Source: Sphaerotilus montanus
GTDB lineage: Bacteria; Pseudomonadota; Gammaproteobacteria; Burkholderiales; Burkholderiaceae_C
DNA: 64,000 bases
NCBI RefSeq assembly: GCF_013410775.1
Contig: NZ_JACCFH010000001.1
Location: 372,001-436,000 of the forward strand
Reading direction: 5' to 3'
Shown: positions 16,274 through 25,060 of the stretch, in pieces
Numbering within the stretch: position 1 is the first letter of the stretch
Layout of the letters: each line of letters starts with the position of its first letter
Translations under genes and position numbers: made by a program
Notes under the pieces: generated by a model
The model's database searches: none
What the model saw: only the letters and a program-made list of their open reading frames with translations
What the model was told of the DNA's origin: nothing

Positions 16274-17004
16274 ACGCCGAGCCGGCGCGCCAGCGTCTGC
16301 ACGTGGCCCATCGACACCCGGTGGGCGTGGATCAGGCCCAGCAGGCCGAGGCGGTGCAGCTCGATCACCGCCTCGTCCGGCAGCGTCGCCAGCCGGGCTT
16401 CGTCGATCATGTAGAAGCCACCCGCGCTGAGCGGCTGGCCGTCGGGCAGCGCGCCCTGGATCTCGCCGCCGCGCAGCAGGTCCAGCGCGACCAGCCGGTC
16501 GCACAGCACGCGGGTGCGCACCGTCTCGCGCTCGAAGTTGTCGAGCAGCTGGAGCACGGCCTGCAACACCGGTGTCGGCTCGCCGGCTGCGTCCAGCACT
16601 TCGTCGCCCGACGCACCACCGAAACCCGGCCAGGCCGCATCGACCACCAGGTTCAGCGTGCCCTCGTCCGTGGCGGCATAGGCAAAGGGATAGCGGCGCA
16701 GGAAGGCCGGCAGGTAGGTCGCCTGCCATTCGCCGGCGGGGCCGACGAACAGGTTCTCGCCTTCGCGCAGGCCCAGCAGGACCACGGGCGACACCTGCAC
16801 GCGGCCCTGTGCATCCTGGCCTGCCGGCACGAAGGCGATCGGGAACTCGCGCGCCGCTTCGATGAATTCGATGGCGGTCACGGGCACGGCGTTCAGGCCT
16901 TGCGCGACGCGCCAGTCGCGCACAGGCGCCACACGGTGGCCGGCATGCTGCTCGCGGGTCACGACGACCGGCTGGCGGTAGAGCACGGAGGGACTGGGGT
17001 TCAT
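16267..17004 (-). CDS. SapC family protein
   Basis: The 245-residue protein matches the SapC family (PF07277): an N-terminal 'HAGHRVAPVRDWRVAQGLNA', an 'EFIEAAREFPIAFVP' stretch and 'YLPAFLRRYPFAYA' are characteristic. The family is named for a Campylobacter fetus S-layer locus, but its biochemical role is not established. No signal peptide or membrane segment is evident, so the protein is probably cytoplasmic. Its ATG overlaps the stop of the upstream CorC-like gene as ATGA, indicating an operon with translational coupling. It converges with the subtilase gene. Confidence 0.8.
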   Translation of the reverse strand: MNPSPSVLYRQPVVVTREQHAGHRVAPVRDWRVAQGLNAVPVTAIEFIEAAREFPIAFVPAGQDAQGRVQVSPVVLLGLREGENLFVGPAGEWQATYLPAFLRRYPFAYAATDEGTLNLVVDAAWPGFGGASGDEVLDAAGEPTPVLQAVLQLLDNFERETVRTRVLCDRLVALDLLRGGEIQGALPDGQPLSAGGFYMIDEARLATLPDEAVIELHRLGLLGLIHAHRVSMGHVQTLARRLGVQ

Positions 17005-18284
17005 TCGGAACTTCCTTCTTCTTCACGGAGGCGGCTGGCCAGCACCTTGTCCACGCGCTTGCCGTCGAGGTCGACCACCTCGAAGCGCCAGCCGGCCCAT
17101 TCCACCGCGTCGGTGGTCTGCGGCAGACGGCCCAGCAGGAGCATCACCATGCCGGCCAGCGTGTTGTAGCGGCCACGGTCCTCGTCGGGGAGCTGTTTCA
17201 GGCCGAGGCGGTCCTTGAGTTCGGGCACCGGGATCATGCCGTCCACCAGCCACGAACCATCCTCGCGCTGCACCGCCCAGGCGTCCTCGGCCAGGTGGGG
17301 CGTGAACTCGCCGGTGATGGCTTCCAGCACGTCGCGCAGCGTGATCACGCCCTGCACCACGCCGTACTCGTCCACCACGAACACCATCTGCACGGGCGAA
17401 CCACGGAAATGCTCCAGCAGTTCCATGCCCGACAGCGTTTCCGGCACGAACACGGGCGGCTGCATCGAGTCGGTCAGCGAGATTTCGCGGCTGGCGGCGA
17501 GCTGCATCAGCAGCTGGTGCGCCGTCACGACGCCCAGCACCTCGTCCAGCCCGCCGCGGCAGACCGGGTAGCGCGAATGGCCATGCTCGGTCAGCCCGGC
17601 CAGGATCTCCTCGCGGCTGGCCGCGACCTCCAGCCAGGCGATGTCGCCGCGCGGAATCATCATCGAGCCGATCTGGCGGTCGTCCAGGCGGAACACGTTG
17701 CGCACCATCTGGTGCTCGTGTGCCTCGATCACGCCCGCGTCCAGGCCCTCTTCGAGACTGGCCGCGATTTCCTCTTCGGTCACGCCCCGGTTGGTGCTTT
17801 CGCGCACGCCCATCAGGCTGAGCACCGCCTGCGTGGTGCCGGCCAGCAGCTTGACGAACGGGCCGGCCGCGACCGACAGGCCGCGCATCGGGCGAGCCAC
17901 CAGCGTGGCCACCGTCTCGGGGTACATCTGGCCGACGCGCTTGGGCACGAGTTCGCCGAAGATGATCGTCATGAAGGTGATCAGCGCGACGACCAGGCCG
18001 GTGCCCAGCACATCGGCCACGGTGGCCTCCATCGGCAGGTGCGCCAGCAACCAGGCCGACACGGGCCCGGAAAAGGCAGCCTCGCCCACGATACCGTTGA
18101 GCACGCCGATCGAGGTGATGCCGATCTGGACCGTGGAAAGAAACTGCGTGGGACTGTCGTGCAGGGCGAGCGCGGCACGGGCACCAGCATCGCCGGTCTC
18201 GGCCATCACCTGCAGCCGCGCCTTCCGGCTGGCCGTCAGGGACATCTCCGACATGGCGAAGACGCCGTTGATCACGATCAGCAC
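17001..18284 (-). CDS. CorC/HlyC (CNNM-type) membrane protein with CBS pair; 5' end altered
   Basis: The frame encodes 427 residues: a DUF21 transmembrane domain (to about residue 185, with 'NGVFAMSEMSLTASRKARLQ' near the start), a CBS pair ('MIPRGDIAWLE' and 'FVVDEYGVVQGVITLRD') and a C-terminal CorC_HlyC domain. The family is linked to divalent-cation (Mg/Co) handling or efflux at the inner membrane. Only a GTG at 18284 can start this frame. Family members usually begin 'MDLALLFVLIVINGVF'. Exactly that N-terminus would result if one of two GGACCTA copies at 18297-18310 were absent, restoring ATG at 18312. The gene therefore looks frameshifted at codon 3 by a duplication, possibly rescued by internal GTG initiation. 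Confidence 0.85.
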   Translation of the reverse strand: MLIVINGVFAMSEMSLTASRKARLQVMAETGDAGARAALALHDSPTQFLSTVQIGITSIGVLNGIVGEAAFSGPVSAWLLAHLPMEATVADVLGTGLVVALITFMTIIFGELVPKRVGQMYPETVATLVARPMRGLSVAAGPFVKLLAGTTQAVLSLMGVRESTNRGVTEEEIAASLEEGLDAGVIEAHEHQMVRNVFRLDDRQIGSMMIPRGDIAWLEVAASREEILAGLTEHGHSRYPVCRGGLDEVLGVVTAHQLLMQLAASREISLTDSMQPPVFVPETLSGMELLEHFRGSPVQMVFVVDEYGVVQGVITLRDVLEAITGEFTPHLAEDAWAVQREDGSWLVDGMIPVPELKDRLGLKQLPDEDRGRYNTLAGMVMLLLGRLPQTTDAVEWAGWRFEVVDLDGKRVDKVLASRLREEEGSSE

Positions 18285-18296
18285 AAAGAGAAGAGC

Positions 18297-18310
18297 TAGG
18301 TCCTAGGTCC
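18297..18310. repeat. 7-bp tandem duplication at the start of the CorC-like gene
   Basis: Two adjacent copies of TAGGTCC (minus strand GGACCTA) lie directly after the ATG at 18312-18310. With two copies that ATG reads out of frame with the CorC-like protein. With one copy it reads Met-Asp-Leu-Ala-Leu-Leu-Phe and continues in frame. Confidence 0.9.
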
Positions 18311-18376
18311 ATAGAGGGCACGAAACAGTGTTCGCGCCGGCAGTTGAGGCGCGAAGAGCGTAGCAGAATCCGCGCC

Positions 18377-19198
18377 ATGAACTACCTGATCGGCGATCTG
18401 CAAGGCTGCTGTGACGCTTTTGAGCGACTGTTGGCCACCCTCGATTTCTCGCCCTCGCGCGACCGGATCTACCTGCTGGGCGATCTCGTCAACCGGGGGC
18501 CCTGTTCGCTGCGCGTGCTGGAGCGGCTGGCCGGATTCGGCGACGCGGCCACCTGTCTGCTGGGCAACCACGACCTGCACCTGCTGGCCGTGGCCCACGG
18601 CGTGCGGCGCGTGCACCGCAGCGACACGCTCGACGAGATCCTCGCCAGTCCGCGGCGCGAGCACTGGCTGCACTGGCTGCGCCACCAGCGCCTGGCCGTG
18701 CAGGAACACGGCTGGCTGATGGTGCACGCCGGCGTGGTGCCGCAGTGGAGTGCCGCCCAGACCCTGGCGCTGGCGGCCGAGGTGGAGGCGATGCTGCAGA
18801 GCGCCGATCTGCCCGCGTTCCTGCAGGTGATGTACGGCAACGAGCCCGCGCGCTGGAACGACACGCTGCAAGGGGCGGACCGCTGGCGCTTCGTCGTCAA
18901 CGTGCTGACGCGGATCCGCTTCTGCGACGCCGAGGGCACGCTGGATTTCAAGCTCAAGGAAAGCGCCGATGCCGCCCCGCCCCACCTGATGCCCTGGTTC
19001 GACGTGCCTGGCCGGCGCACCGCCGGCACGCCGATCGCCTTCGGCCACTGGTCCACGCTGGGCGTGCTGGACCGGCCCGATCTGCTGGCACTCGACACCG
19101 GCTGTGTCTGGGGAGGACGGCTCACGGCCGCGCGTGTCGATGGCGGACGGCGGGAGCAGATCAGCGTCGCGTGCCCGCAGGCGCAGGCGCCGCACTGA
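18377..19198 (+). CDS. apaH: bis(5'-nucleosyl)-tetraphosphatase, symmetrical
   Basis: The 273-residue protein cleaves Ap4A into two ADP in the cytoplasm. It has the metallophosphoesterase signatures 'YLIGDLQGC' at the N-terminus, 'LLGDLVNRGP' and 'LLGNHDLHLLA', and the ApaH-specific 'MYGNEPARWNDTL' and 'FGHWSTLG' segments. The length matches the family (about 270-280). ATG 18377 gives the canonical N-terminus; further upstream codons have no family match. It is divergent from the CorC-like gene and ends 26 bases before tRNA-Ser. Confidence 0.95.
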   Translation: MNYLIGDLQGCCDAFERLLATLDFSPSRDRIYLLGDLVNRGPCSLRVLERLAGFGDAATCLLGNHDLHLLAVAHGVRRVHRSDTLDEILASPRREHWLHWLRHQRLAVQEHGWLMVHAGVVPQWSAAQTLALAAEVEAMLQSADLPAFLQVMYGNEPARWNDTLQGADRWRFVVNVLTRIRFCDAEGTLDFKLKESADAAPPHLMPWFDVPGRRTAGTPIAFGHWSTLGVLDRPDLLALDTGCVWGGRLTAARVDGGRREQISVACPQAQAPH

Positions 19199-19224
19199 AG
19201 TTCTGCCACAATGGCGCCCCTGCA

Positions 19225-19314
19225 GGAAGCGTGGCCGAGCGGTTTAAGGCACTAGTCTTGAAAACTAGCGATGGGGTGACCCATCCGTGGGTTCGAATCC
19301 CACCGCTTCCGCCA
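19225..19314 (+). tRNA. tRNA-Ser (anticodon UGA)
   Basis: The 90-base gene has acceptor arms GGAAGCG/CGCTTCC, a serine-type long variable arm, the T-arm GGTTCGAATCC, an encoded CCA end and an anticodon loop CTTGAAAA with TGA as anticodon. It lies 26 bases after apaH and 25 bases before the insertion sequence. No direct repeat of its 3' end was seen nearby. Confidence 0.97.
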
Positions 19315-19339
19315 GCATGCCAATGGAATCAAGCACTTA

Positions 19340-20185
19340 GGGCCTGTTAACGCAACCAAAGCGCCTCGGCCACGAGTGCCATGGTGATGAAGGCGGCAAA
19401 CATGACATCGAGCTTGTCGTAGCGGGTGAACACACGACGCCAAGCCTTGAGCCGGCGAAACAGCCGCTCGACCTCGTTACGACGCCGATAACGCTGCTTG
19501 TCCAGCGCCCACGGCTGCTTGCGCTGCGGATTGGGTGGCACCACCGGAACGAAGCCGAGTTGCTCGGCAAGTTCGCGCGTGGCATCCCCCTCATAGGCGC
19601 TGTCCGTCAGCAGCAGCACCTCACCGGCCTCCTGCGGTCCACCCATCGCCTCGATCAGCCGGCGCCCCTCGGGTCCGTCGACTGCCTGCCCCGGCGTCAG
19701 ACCCCACGTCACAACGTCGCAGGCACTCGCGGCAACCAGATGAAGCTTGGTGGTCCACCCACCCTGGCTCTTGCCGATCGACTGGGGTCCGGCTTTTTTT
19801 GCGCACCCATCCCATCCGGATGCACCTTCATGATGGTCGAGTCCAAGCTCACCGCCTCGATGCGTACCTGCATCAGGCGCTGTTTCTGCAAGTGCGTGAA
19901 CACCGTGTCCAGCACACCCGCCTTAGCCCAGCGGTTCATGCGGGTGTAGACGCTGTGCCATGGGCCGTAGTGGCTGGGCAGCGCCCGCCATTTGCAGCCG
20001 TTGGCCGCCACGTACAGGATGGCGTTGACCACGGCCAGGTTGTCCAGTCGAACGTTGCCCCGCTGGCGAGGCAGTAGCGGGGCGATCTGGTCGAATTGCT
20101 CGCGAGTCAGTTGCATCACTTCAGTTTCAGGCCAGATCGCGTTCGCTGTCAACTTGTGTGAACACGACCTAGCGTTAACAGGCCC
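19340..20185 (-). mobile_element. IS5-family (IS427-like) insertion sequence, 846 bp
   Basis: Perfect 14-bp terminal inverted repeats GGGCCTGTTAACGC lie at 19340-19353 and, inverted, 20172-20185. They flank a two-frame transposase on the minus strand. Size, ends and the out-of-phase coding arrangement match the IS427 subgroup of IS5. The transposase stop codon lies inside the left repeat. No target duplication is obvious in the flanks (TTA on the left, GCA on the right), so one may have been lost or is not recognisable. Confidence 0.9.
19347..20116 (-). CDS. IS5-family transposase read through a frameshift
   Basis: The first part (from ATG 20116) encodes 'LTREQFDQIAPLLP', 'NAILYVAANGCKWRALP' and 'SLDSTIMKVHPDG', the N-terminal and first catalytic Asp regions of IS5 DDE transposases. 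The second part, in another frame, continues from 'GWTTKLHLVA' through 'DSAYEGDATRE' to 'RNEVERLFRRLKAWRRVFTRYDKLD', with the second Asp and the catalytic Glu. The junction falls at an A7 run on the coding strand (19794-19800), a typical slippery site. The full-length enzyme (about 256 residues) is therefore probably made by programmed frameshifting. No internal stop other than the frame change was noticed. Confidence 0.85.
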
Positions 20186-20612
20186 GCAGCCTGCGCCACT
20201 TCAGTTGATTCTGTCTACACTCACTCAGACGCAACGATTTTCATAATTTTCATTTGTGGATCTAGCGAGACTGCTCCAGCGAATACGTTCGATCCGAAAT
20301 CGAATACCAGAACGCACCCGTCGCCACGCCAGTCAAATCATCGGTCTGCGGCAAAATATGCGGAACTTTTGCGCCCTTCGGCAATTAACAGTCGCTGGCT
20401 CACGGTCTGAAACTCAGTCGTGAAAGCCTGCCGTGCAGACTTAACGTGACCACCGGGAATGAACGCGGCCCCTGCGTTCCGGGGAAGCAAACCACCAGCC
20501 TCAACCGCTAAACTGCGGCCGGTTTTACCCGTTTATCACCCTTTTCAGCGCGAGTGCCGGCCAGTAAGCAAATCGGATCCGGCCATCCGCTCGCCTCCGG
20601 AGTATGCAAGTC
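20186..20612. other. intergenic region upstream of the EPS operon
   Basis: About 427 bases separate the insertion sequence from epsD. No coding frame or RNA gene is supportable. It is more AT-rich than its surroundings (20215-20260 especially) and probably carries the EPS promoter, but I could not assign a convincing -35/-10 or -24/-12 pair. The epsD Shine-Dalgarno GGAG is at 20599-20602. Confidence 0.55.
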
Positions 20613-21611
20613 ATGACCTTGTCCCTGTTCTGTTCCACCGCCCGTTTGCGCACCTCGCTCGTCCTGGGTGTGATCGCCTCCGCGTCCCTGCTCGCTGCCT
20701 GCGGAGGCGGGAGCGGCGACAGCGACAAGAAGGGATCCACCCAGGTCGCCGCCAAGGTGAACTCCGGCGAGATCTCCGTCCACCAGGTCAACTTCGTTCT
20801 GCAACGCCAGCAGGGACTCAAGCCCGAGCAGGCACAGGCCGTGAGTCGTCGCGTGCTGGACGGTCTCGTCGATCAGGAACTCGCGGTTCAGCAGGCCATC
20901 GAGCAAAAGCTCGACCGGGACCCGCGCATCGTCTCCACCATCGACGCCGCACGCCGCGACATCCTGGCGCGGGCCTACGCCGATCGCGTTGCCGACGCCG
21001 CAGTCGCGCCGACGGCCGAAGACATCAAGGCCTACTACGACAGCAAGCCCGCGCTGTTCTCCAAGCGCCGCATCTACGGCCTGCAGGAATTCAACATCGA
21101 GGCCAACGCCGACCAGAAGGCCGCGCTGAAGACCAAGATTCCTTCGCTGCGCAGCGCAGAAGAACTCGCCGGCGCGCTCAAGGCCGCCAACATCCGCTTC
21201 GTGGCCCGCAGCGTCTCCCAGGCGCCTGAGAACATTCCCATGGGTTTCCTGGATGAACTGGCCAAGACCAGCGAGGGCCAGTGGGTCACCGTGGTCACCC
21301 CCGCCGGCATGAACGTCGCCCTGGTCGCGTCTGCCAAGCCCGCGCCGGTCACCGAAGAAGCAGCCAAGAAAGCGATCGAGCAGTTCCTCCTGAGCGAGCG
21401 CAAACGCAAGCTGGTCGCCGACGGCATCAAGCAGCTGCGCGGATCTGCCAAGATCGAATATGTCGGCCAGTTTGCTGCCGCAGCCTCGGCTGCTGGCGAC
21501 ACCGCAGGCACGACCGCCGAAGCACCGGCTGTTGCACCAACACCGCCGGCCGGTGCCTCCGATGCGCTGGACGCCACCGCTCTCCAAAAAGGTCTTTCAG
21601 GTCTGAAGTAA
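20613..21611 (+). CDS. epsD: EpsD-type lipoprotein peptidyl-prolyl cis-trans isomerase
   Basis: The 332-residue protein has a lipoprotein signal ending 'SLLAACGGG', with Cys as the lipidation site. It is followed by SurA-like regions ('KVNSGEISVHQVNFVL', 'VLDGLVDQELAVQQA') and a parvulin-like module ('DIKAYYDSKPALFSKRRIY', 'FLDELAKTSEGQWVTVVTP'). In exosortase-linked EPS clusters EpsD is expected to assist folding of exported EPS proteins. A Pro/Ala-rich tail (about 295-325) looks disordered. ATG 20613 was preferred to ATG 20604 because GGAG at 20599-20602 is ten bases from it but only one from the earlier ATG. It is the first gene of the run and ends three bases before epsE. Confidence 0.85.
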   Translation: MTLSLFCSTARLRTSLVLGVIASASLLAACGGGSGDSDKKGSTQVAAKVNSGEISVHQVNFVLQRQQGLKPEQAQAVSRRVLDGLVDQELAVQQAIEQKLDRDPRIVSTIDAARRDILARAYADRVADAAVAPTAEDIKAYYDSKPALFSKRRIYGLQEFNIEANADQKAALKTKIPSLRSAEELAGALKAANIRFVARSVSQAPENIPMGFLDELAKTSEGQWVTVVTPAGMNVALVASAKPAPVTEEAAKKAIEQFLLSERKRKLVADGIKQLRGSAKIEYVGQFAAAASAAGDTAGTTAEAPAVAPTPPAGASDALDATALQKGLSGLK

Positions 21612-21614
21612 CCC

Positions 21615-22460
21615 ATGATGCTCACGACACACACCACCTCGTTCCCGTCCGCACGCCTGTTCCAGCGTGTGCTGTTCGCTTTTCTGACTCTGCTGGCACC
21701 CGTGCTGGCCTGGGCTCAGGTGTCCGACGCCCAGCGGGATTACGTGCTTGGCGCGGGCGACGTGATCCGCGTGAGCGTCTATCAAAATGCCGACCTGACC
21801 CTGGAAACCCGTGTGGCGGAAAGCGGCAGCATCAGCTTTCCGCTGCTGGGCCAGATTCGTCTGGGCGGTCTGACGGTCCCGAAAGCCGAGAAGGTCATCG
21901 CCGATGGCCTGCGCAACGGCAACTTCGTCCGCCAGCCACAGGTCAGCATCCTCGTGACGCAGGTGCGGGGCAATCAGGCCTCGGTGCTGGGCATGGTCAA
22001 CCGTCCCGGCCGCTTCCCGATCGAGCAGACCGGCATGCGCCTGAGCGAACTGCTGGCCACGGCGGGCGGCATCGCCCAGGGCGGCAGCGATCTGGTGACC
22101 CTGATCGGCATCCGCGACGGCCGTCCGCTGCGCGTCGTGATCGACCTTCCGAACCTGTTCACGGCGTCAGCCAAGACCAACGATCCGGTGATCAGCAACG
22201 GTGACACGGTCTATGTCGACCGCATGCCGATGGTCTACATCTATGGCGAAGTCCAGCGCCCGGGTGCCATGCGTCTCGAACGCGAGATGACGGTGATCCA
22301 GGCCCTCGCCACCGGCGGTGGCCTGACCCAGCGCGGCACGGAAAAGGGACTGCGGGTGCATCGCCGCAATGCCGACGGCAAGGTCGAGATCCTGCAGCCC
22401 GGCATGAACGATCCGATGAAGGACGGCGACGTGATCTACGTGCGCGAGAGCCTGTTCTGA
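21615..22460 (+). CDS. epsE: EpsE-type polysaccharide export protein (Wza family)
   Basis: The 281-residue exported protein (signal peptide ending 'VLAWAQ') has the Poly_export domain start 'YVLGAGDVIRVSVYQNADL' and two SLBB-like beta-grasp repeats ('VLGMVNRPGRFPIE' and 'IYGEVQRPGAMRLE'). Wza-type proteins form the outer-membrane exit channel for exopolysaccharide. The protein is shorter than E. coli Wza (379) and lacks its C-terminal amphipathic helix, as is usual for EpsE of this locus type. Two adjacent ATGs (21615, 21618) are possible starts. It acts with EpsF and EpsG encoded next. Confidence 0.92.
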   Translation: MMLTTHTTSFPSARLFQRVLFAFLTLLAPVLAWAQVSDAQRDYVLGAGDVIRVSVYQNADLTLETRVAESGSISFPLLGQIRLGGLTVPKAEKVIADGLRNGNFVRQPQVSILVTQVRGNQASVLGMVNRPGRFPIEQTGMRLSELLATAGGIAQGGSDLVTLIGIRDGRPLRVVIDLPNLFTASAKTNDPVISNGDTVYVDRMPMVYIYGEVQRPGAMRLEREMTVIQALATGGGLTQRGTEKGLRVHRRNADGKVEILQPGMNDPMKDGDVIYVRESLF

Positions 22461-22596
22461 CCCAGACGGAGCCTTGGCGAGGGAGTGGCCGTGCCTGCAC
22501 ATGGCCGCCCTTGCCAGCCCAGCCCTCAGGCCGACACCGCAGCAAGACCAAGCGTCTGCCTTGAACGCGCCAACTACACACCGGGTGTGATCCATC

Positions 22597-24021
22597 ATGA
22601 CCATTGCGCAACTCTTGTCGATTCTGAAAGCGCGCTGGATTTCGGCGATCGTGGTCGCCCTGCTGACGATCGGTGCGACCGTCGCAGCAAGCCTGCTGAT
22701 GCCCAAGAGTTACACCGCCACCGCATCGGTGGTGCTGGACATCCGCTCGCCGGATCCGATCGTCGGCATGCCGATGAACGGCATGGCCTCGCCGTCCTAC
22801 ATGGCCACCCAGGTCGATATCCTGACCAGCGAACGGGTCGCCCAGCGCGTGGTGCAAAAACTGCGCCTCACGGAAAACCAGGAGATGCGCAAGCGCTGGA
22901 CTGAAGACACCGGCGGAAAAGGCAACTTCGAAGCCTGGATTGCCGACATCTTCCAGAAGAAACTCGATGTCAAGCCGTCCAGGGAAAGCAACGTCATCCA
23001 CGTCAGCTACACCAACCCGGACCCCCGCTTTGCCAGCGCACTGGCCAACACCTTTGTCCAGGCCTATATCGAAACCAGCATCGGACTGCGGGCATCGCCA
23101 GCCAAGCAATACAACGAATTCTTCGATGCCCGCGGCAAGGAACTGCGCGAGGCCGTGGAAGTCGCCCAGGAGAAGCTCACGACGTTCCAGAAAGCCAACG
23201 GCTTGACCGGCGCAGACGAGCGTTTCGACATCGAAACCCAGCGCCTCAACGAACTGAACACGCAACTGGTCACGTTGCAGGCCATTGCTGCGGACTCGTC
23301 GAGTCGCTCGGCACAGGTCCGGACCTCCGGCGACCAGATGCAGGAAGTGCTCACCAACAGCCTCGTCTCTTCCCTGCGCGCAGACCTGACGCGCCAGGAA
23401 GCCAAGCTGACCGAAATGAATGCCAAGTTCGGAGATGCACATCCGCAGGTTCAGGAGCTGCGCGCCAACATCGGAGAGTTGCGTCAGCGCCTCGAGGCCG
23501 AAACGCGCCGTGTCACCGGTGGCGTCGGCGTGACCGGATCGATCAACCGCCAGCGAGAGGCAGAAACACGCGCCGCGCTGGACGCCCAGCGCAGCAAGGT
23601 TCTTCGGCTCAAGGCGTTGCGCGACGAAGCCGTCACCATGCAGCGCGCCGTGGAAACGGCTCAACGGGCCTATGACCAGGTCACCCAGCGCTTCAACCAG
23701 ACCAGTCTGGAGAGCCAGCTCAACCAGTCCAATATTTCGGTCCTGTCCCCCGCGAATGAACCAACCGATCACTCTTCCCCCAAGATCATCCTCAACATCC
23801 TGGTCAGTGTATTTGTCGGCACGCTGCTGGGTGTGAGTTTTGCGATTCTCCGGGAACTGACGGATCGACGTGTTCGCACACTGGATGACCTGACCTCCGG
23901 GCTGGATGTCGCCGTGCTGGGCACCATCCCGAAACCACTGCGCACCGGACTGTCCGGACGCCATTCCCCGATGGTTCTGCCCACCAATATCCTGAGGCGA
24001 CTGCCGAAGCCGGGAACCTGA
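22597..24021 (+). CDS. epsF: EpsF-type chain-length determinant protein (Wzz/PCP)
   Basis: The 474-residue inner-membrane protein has a transmembrane helix at about 15-35, a Wzz motif region, a long periplasmic coiled-coil segment (about 150-380, rich in Glu, Gln and Arg), a GNVR-like region and a second transmembrane helix at about 400-420. This is the polysaccharide co-polymerase layout, which sets polymer length and links the polymerase to the EpsE channel. It has no kinase domain; EpsG supplies it. A 136-base gap without a visible gene precedes it. Confidence 0.9.
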   Translation: MTIAQLLSILKARWISAIVVALLTIGATVAASLLMPKSYTATASVVLDIRSPDPIVGMPMNGMASPSYMATQVDILTSERVAQRVVQKLRLTENQEMRKRWTEDTGGKGNFEAWIADIFQKKLDVKPSRESNVIHVSYTNPDPRFASALANTFVQAYIETSIGLRASPAKQYNEFFDARGKELREAVEVAQEKLTTFQKANGLTGADERFDIETQRLNELNTQLVTLQAIAADSSSRSAQVRTSGDQMQEVLTNSLVSSLRADLTRQEAKLTEMNAKFGDAHPQVQELRANIGELRQRLEAETRRVTGGVGVTGSINRQREAETRAALDAQRSKVLRLKALRDEAVTMQRAVETAQRAYDQVTQRFNQTSLESQLNQSNISVLSPANEPTDHSSPKIILNILVSVFVGTLLGVSFAILRELTDRRVRTLDDLTSGLDVAVLGTIPKPLRTGLSGRHSPMVLPTNILRRLPKPGT

Positions 24022-24062
24022 GCACCCGCCCCCTGTTCGACCGCGCTGACCGAGATACCAAC

Positions 24063-24986
24063 ATGACCATTGCCGCCCAGACGACGCCGAAAGGTATTCA
24101 TCACGACCGGAGCAGTTCGTTGAATACAGACGATGTGCACAGCACGATTGACCAGGACCGCAGCATTGGTGACATCATCCGGGAAACCAAGAGCCTCACG
24201 CAGGAGCAGGTCAACCAGATCCTGGAGTATCAGCGGGCCAACAACCTCCGCTTCGGAGAATCGGCGGTCAAGCTCGGACTGGTCTCGGACTCGGACATCG
24301 TCTTCGCACTCAGCCAGCAATTCAATTACCCGTACGCCCCGGAAAACCGGCGCGGCAACCACCGTGAACTGGTCGTCGCCGCCCAGCCGTTCGGGAAGCA
24401 GGCCGAGGCGTTCCGAGCCATCCGCAGCCAGTTGATGATGCGCATCTTCAGTCCGCAGGAACCCAAGCGGGCTCTGGCGGTGACGAGCCCGGAAAGTGGT
24501 GACGGAAAAACCTTTCTGGTGGCCAATCTGGGTGTCGTGCTGGCTCAACTCGGCGGCCGCACCCTGATCGTGGATGCCAACCTGCGCAACCCACGCCTGC
24601 ACGAACTGTTCGACCTGCCCAATACTTCGGGATTGACGGGCATTCTGAGCGGACGACAGGAAGAAAACGTCATCTACCAAGCTCCGGATATTCCCAGCCT
24701 GTTCGTGATGCCCGTCGGCATCATTCCTCCCAACCCGCTGGAACTGCTGGAACGCCCGGCCTTCCGCCTTCTGATGAGCGAATTACTGCGCAAGTTCGAC
24801 CATGTGGTGGTGGACACCCCTGCCAGCGAGCACGGCAGCGATGCGCTGGTCATCGCGGCGCGCAGTGGTGCGGCCATGACGCTGGCCAGAAAAAACAAGA
24901 CCAAAGTGAAACATTTGCATGATCTCGTCGGGCAACTGAGCGAGACCACTGCAAAACTCACCGGAGTCATCGTCAACGAGTTCTAG
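24063..24986 (+). CDS. epsG: EpsG-type tyrosine kinase/ATPase of the EPS system
   Basis: The 307-residue protein combines an N-terminal domain similar to the N-terminus of type II secretion ATPases ('IGDIIRETKSLTQEQVNQIL', 'FGESAVKLGLVSDSDIV') with a CpsD/BY-kinase-like P-loop domain. Walker A is 'SPESGDGKT' (Lys149), Walker A' is 'TLIVDANLRNPRLHELF' and a 'FDHVVVDTP' motif B follows. It would be the cytoplasmic partner of EpsF. The C-terminus ends 'VIVNEF' without the tyrosine cluster that BY-kinases autophosphorylate, so kinase cycling may differ from classical Wzc. Confidence 0.88.
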   Translation: MTIAAQTTPKGIHHDRSSSLNTDDVHSTIDQDRSIGDIIRETKSLTQEQVNQILEYQRANNLRFGESAVKLGLVSDSDIVFALSQQFNYPYAPENRRGNHRELVVAAQPFGKQAEAFRAIRSQLMMRIFSPQEPKRALAVTSPESGDGKTFLVANLGVVLAQLGGRTLIVDANLRNPRLHELFDLPNTSGLTGILSGRQEENVIYQAPDIPSLFVMPVGIIPPNPLELLERPAFRLLMSELLRKFDHVVVDTPASEHGSDALVIAARSGAAMTLARKNKTKVKHLHDLVGQLSETTAKLTGVIVNEF

Positions 24987-25060
24987 ACTTCAGGGCGCGG
25001 TCTGCTGTACAGCATAGCCCGCACAGATAGCCACCGCACGCATGGAACAAGCCCACCGAC

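Noticed and set aside
19225..20185. Integrative element attachment site at tRNA-Ser
   Set aside because: There is no integrase gene and no direct repeat of the tRNA 3' end; the neighbouring element is an IS5-type insertion sequence with its own inverted repeats.
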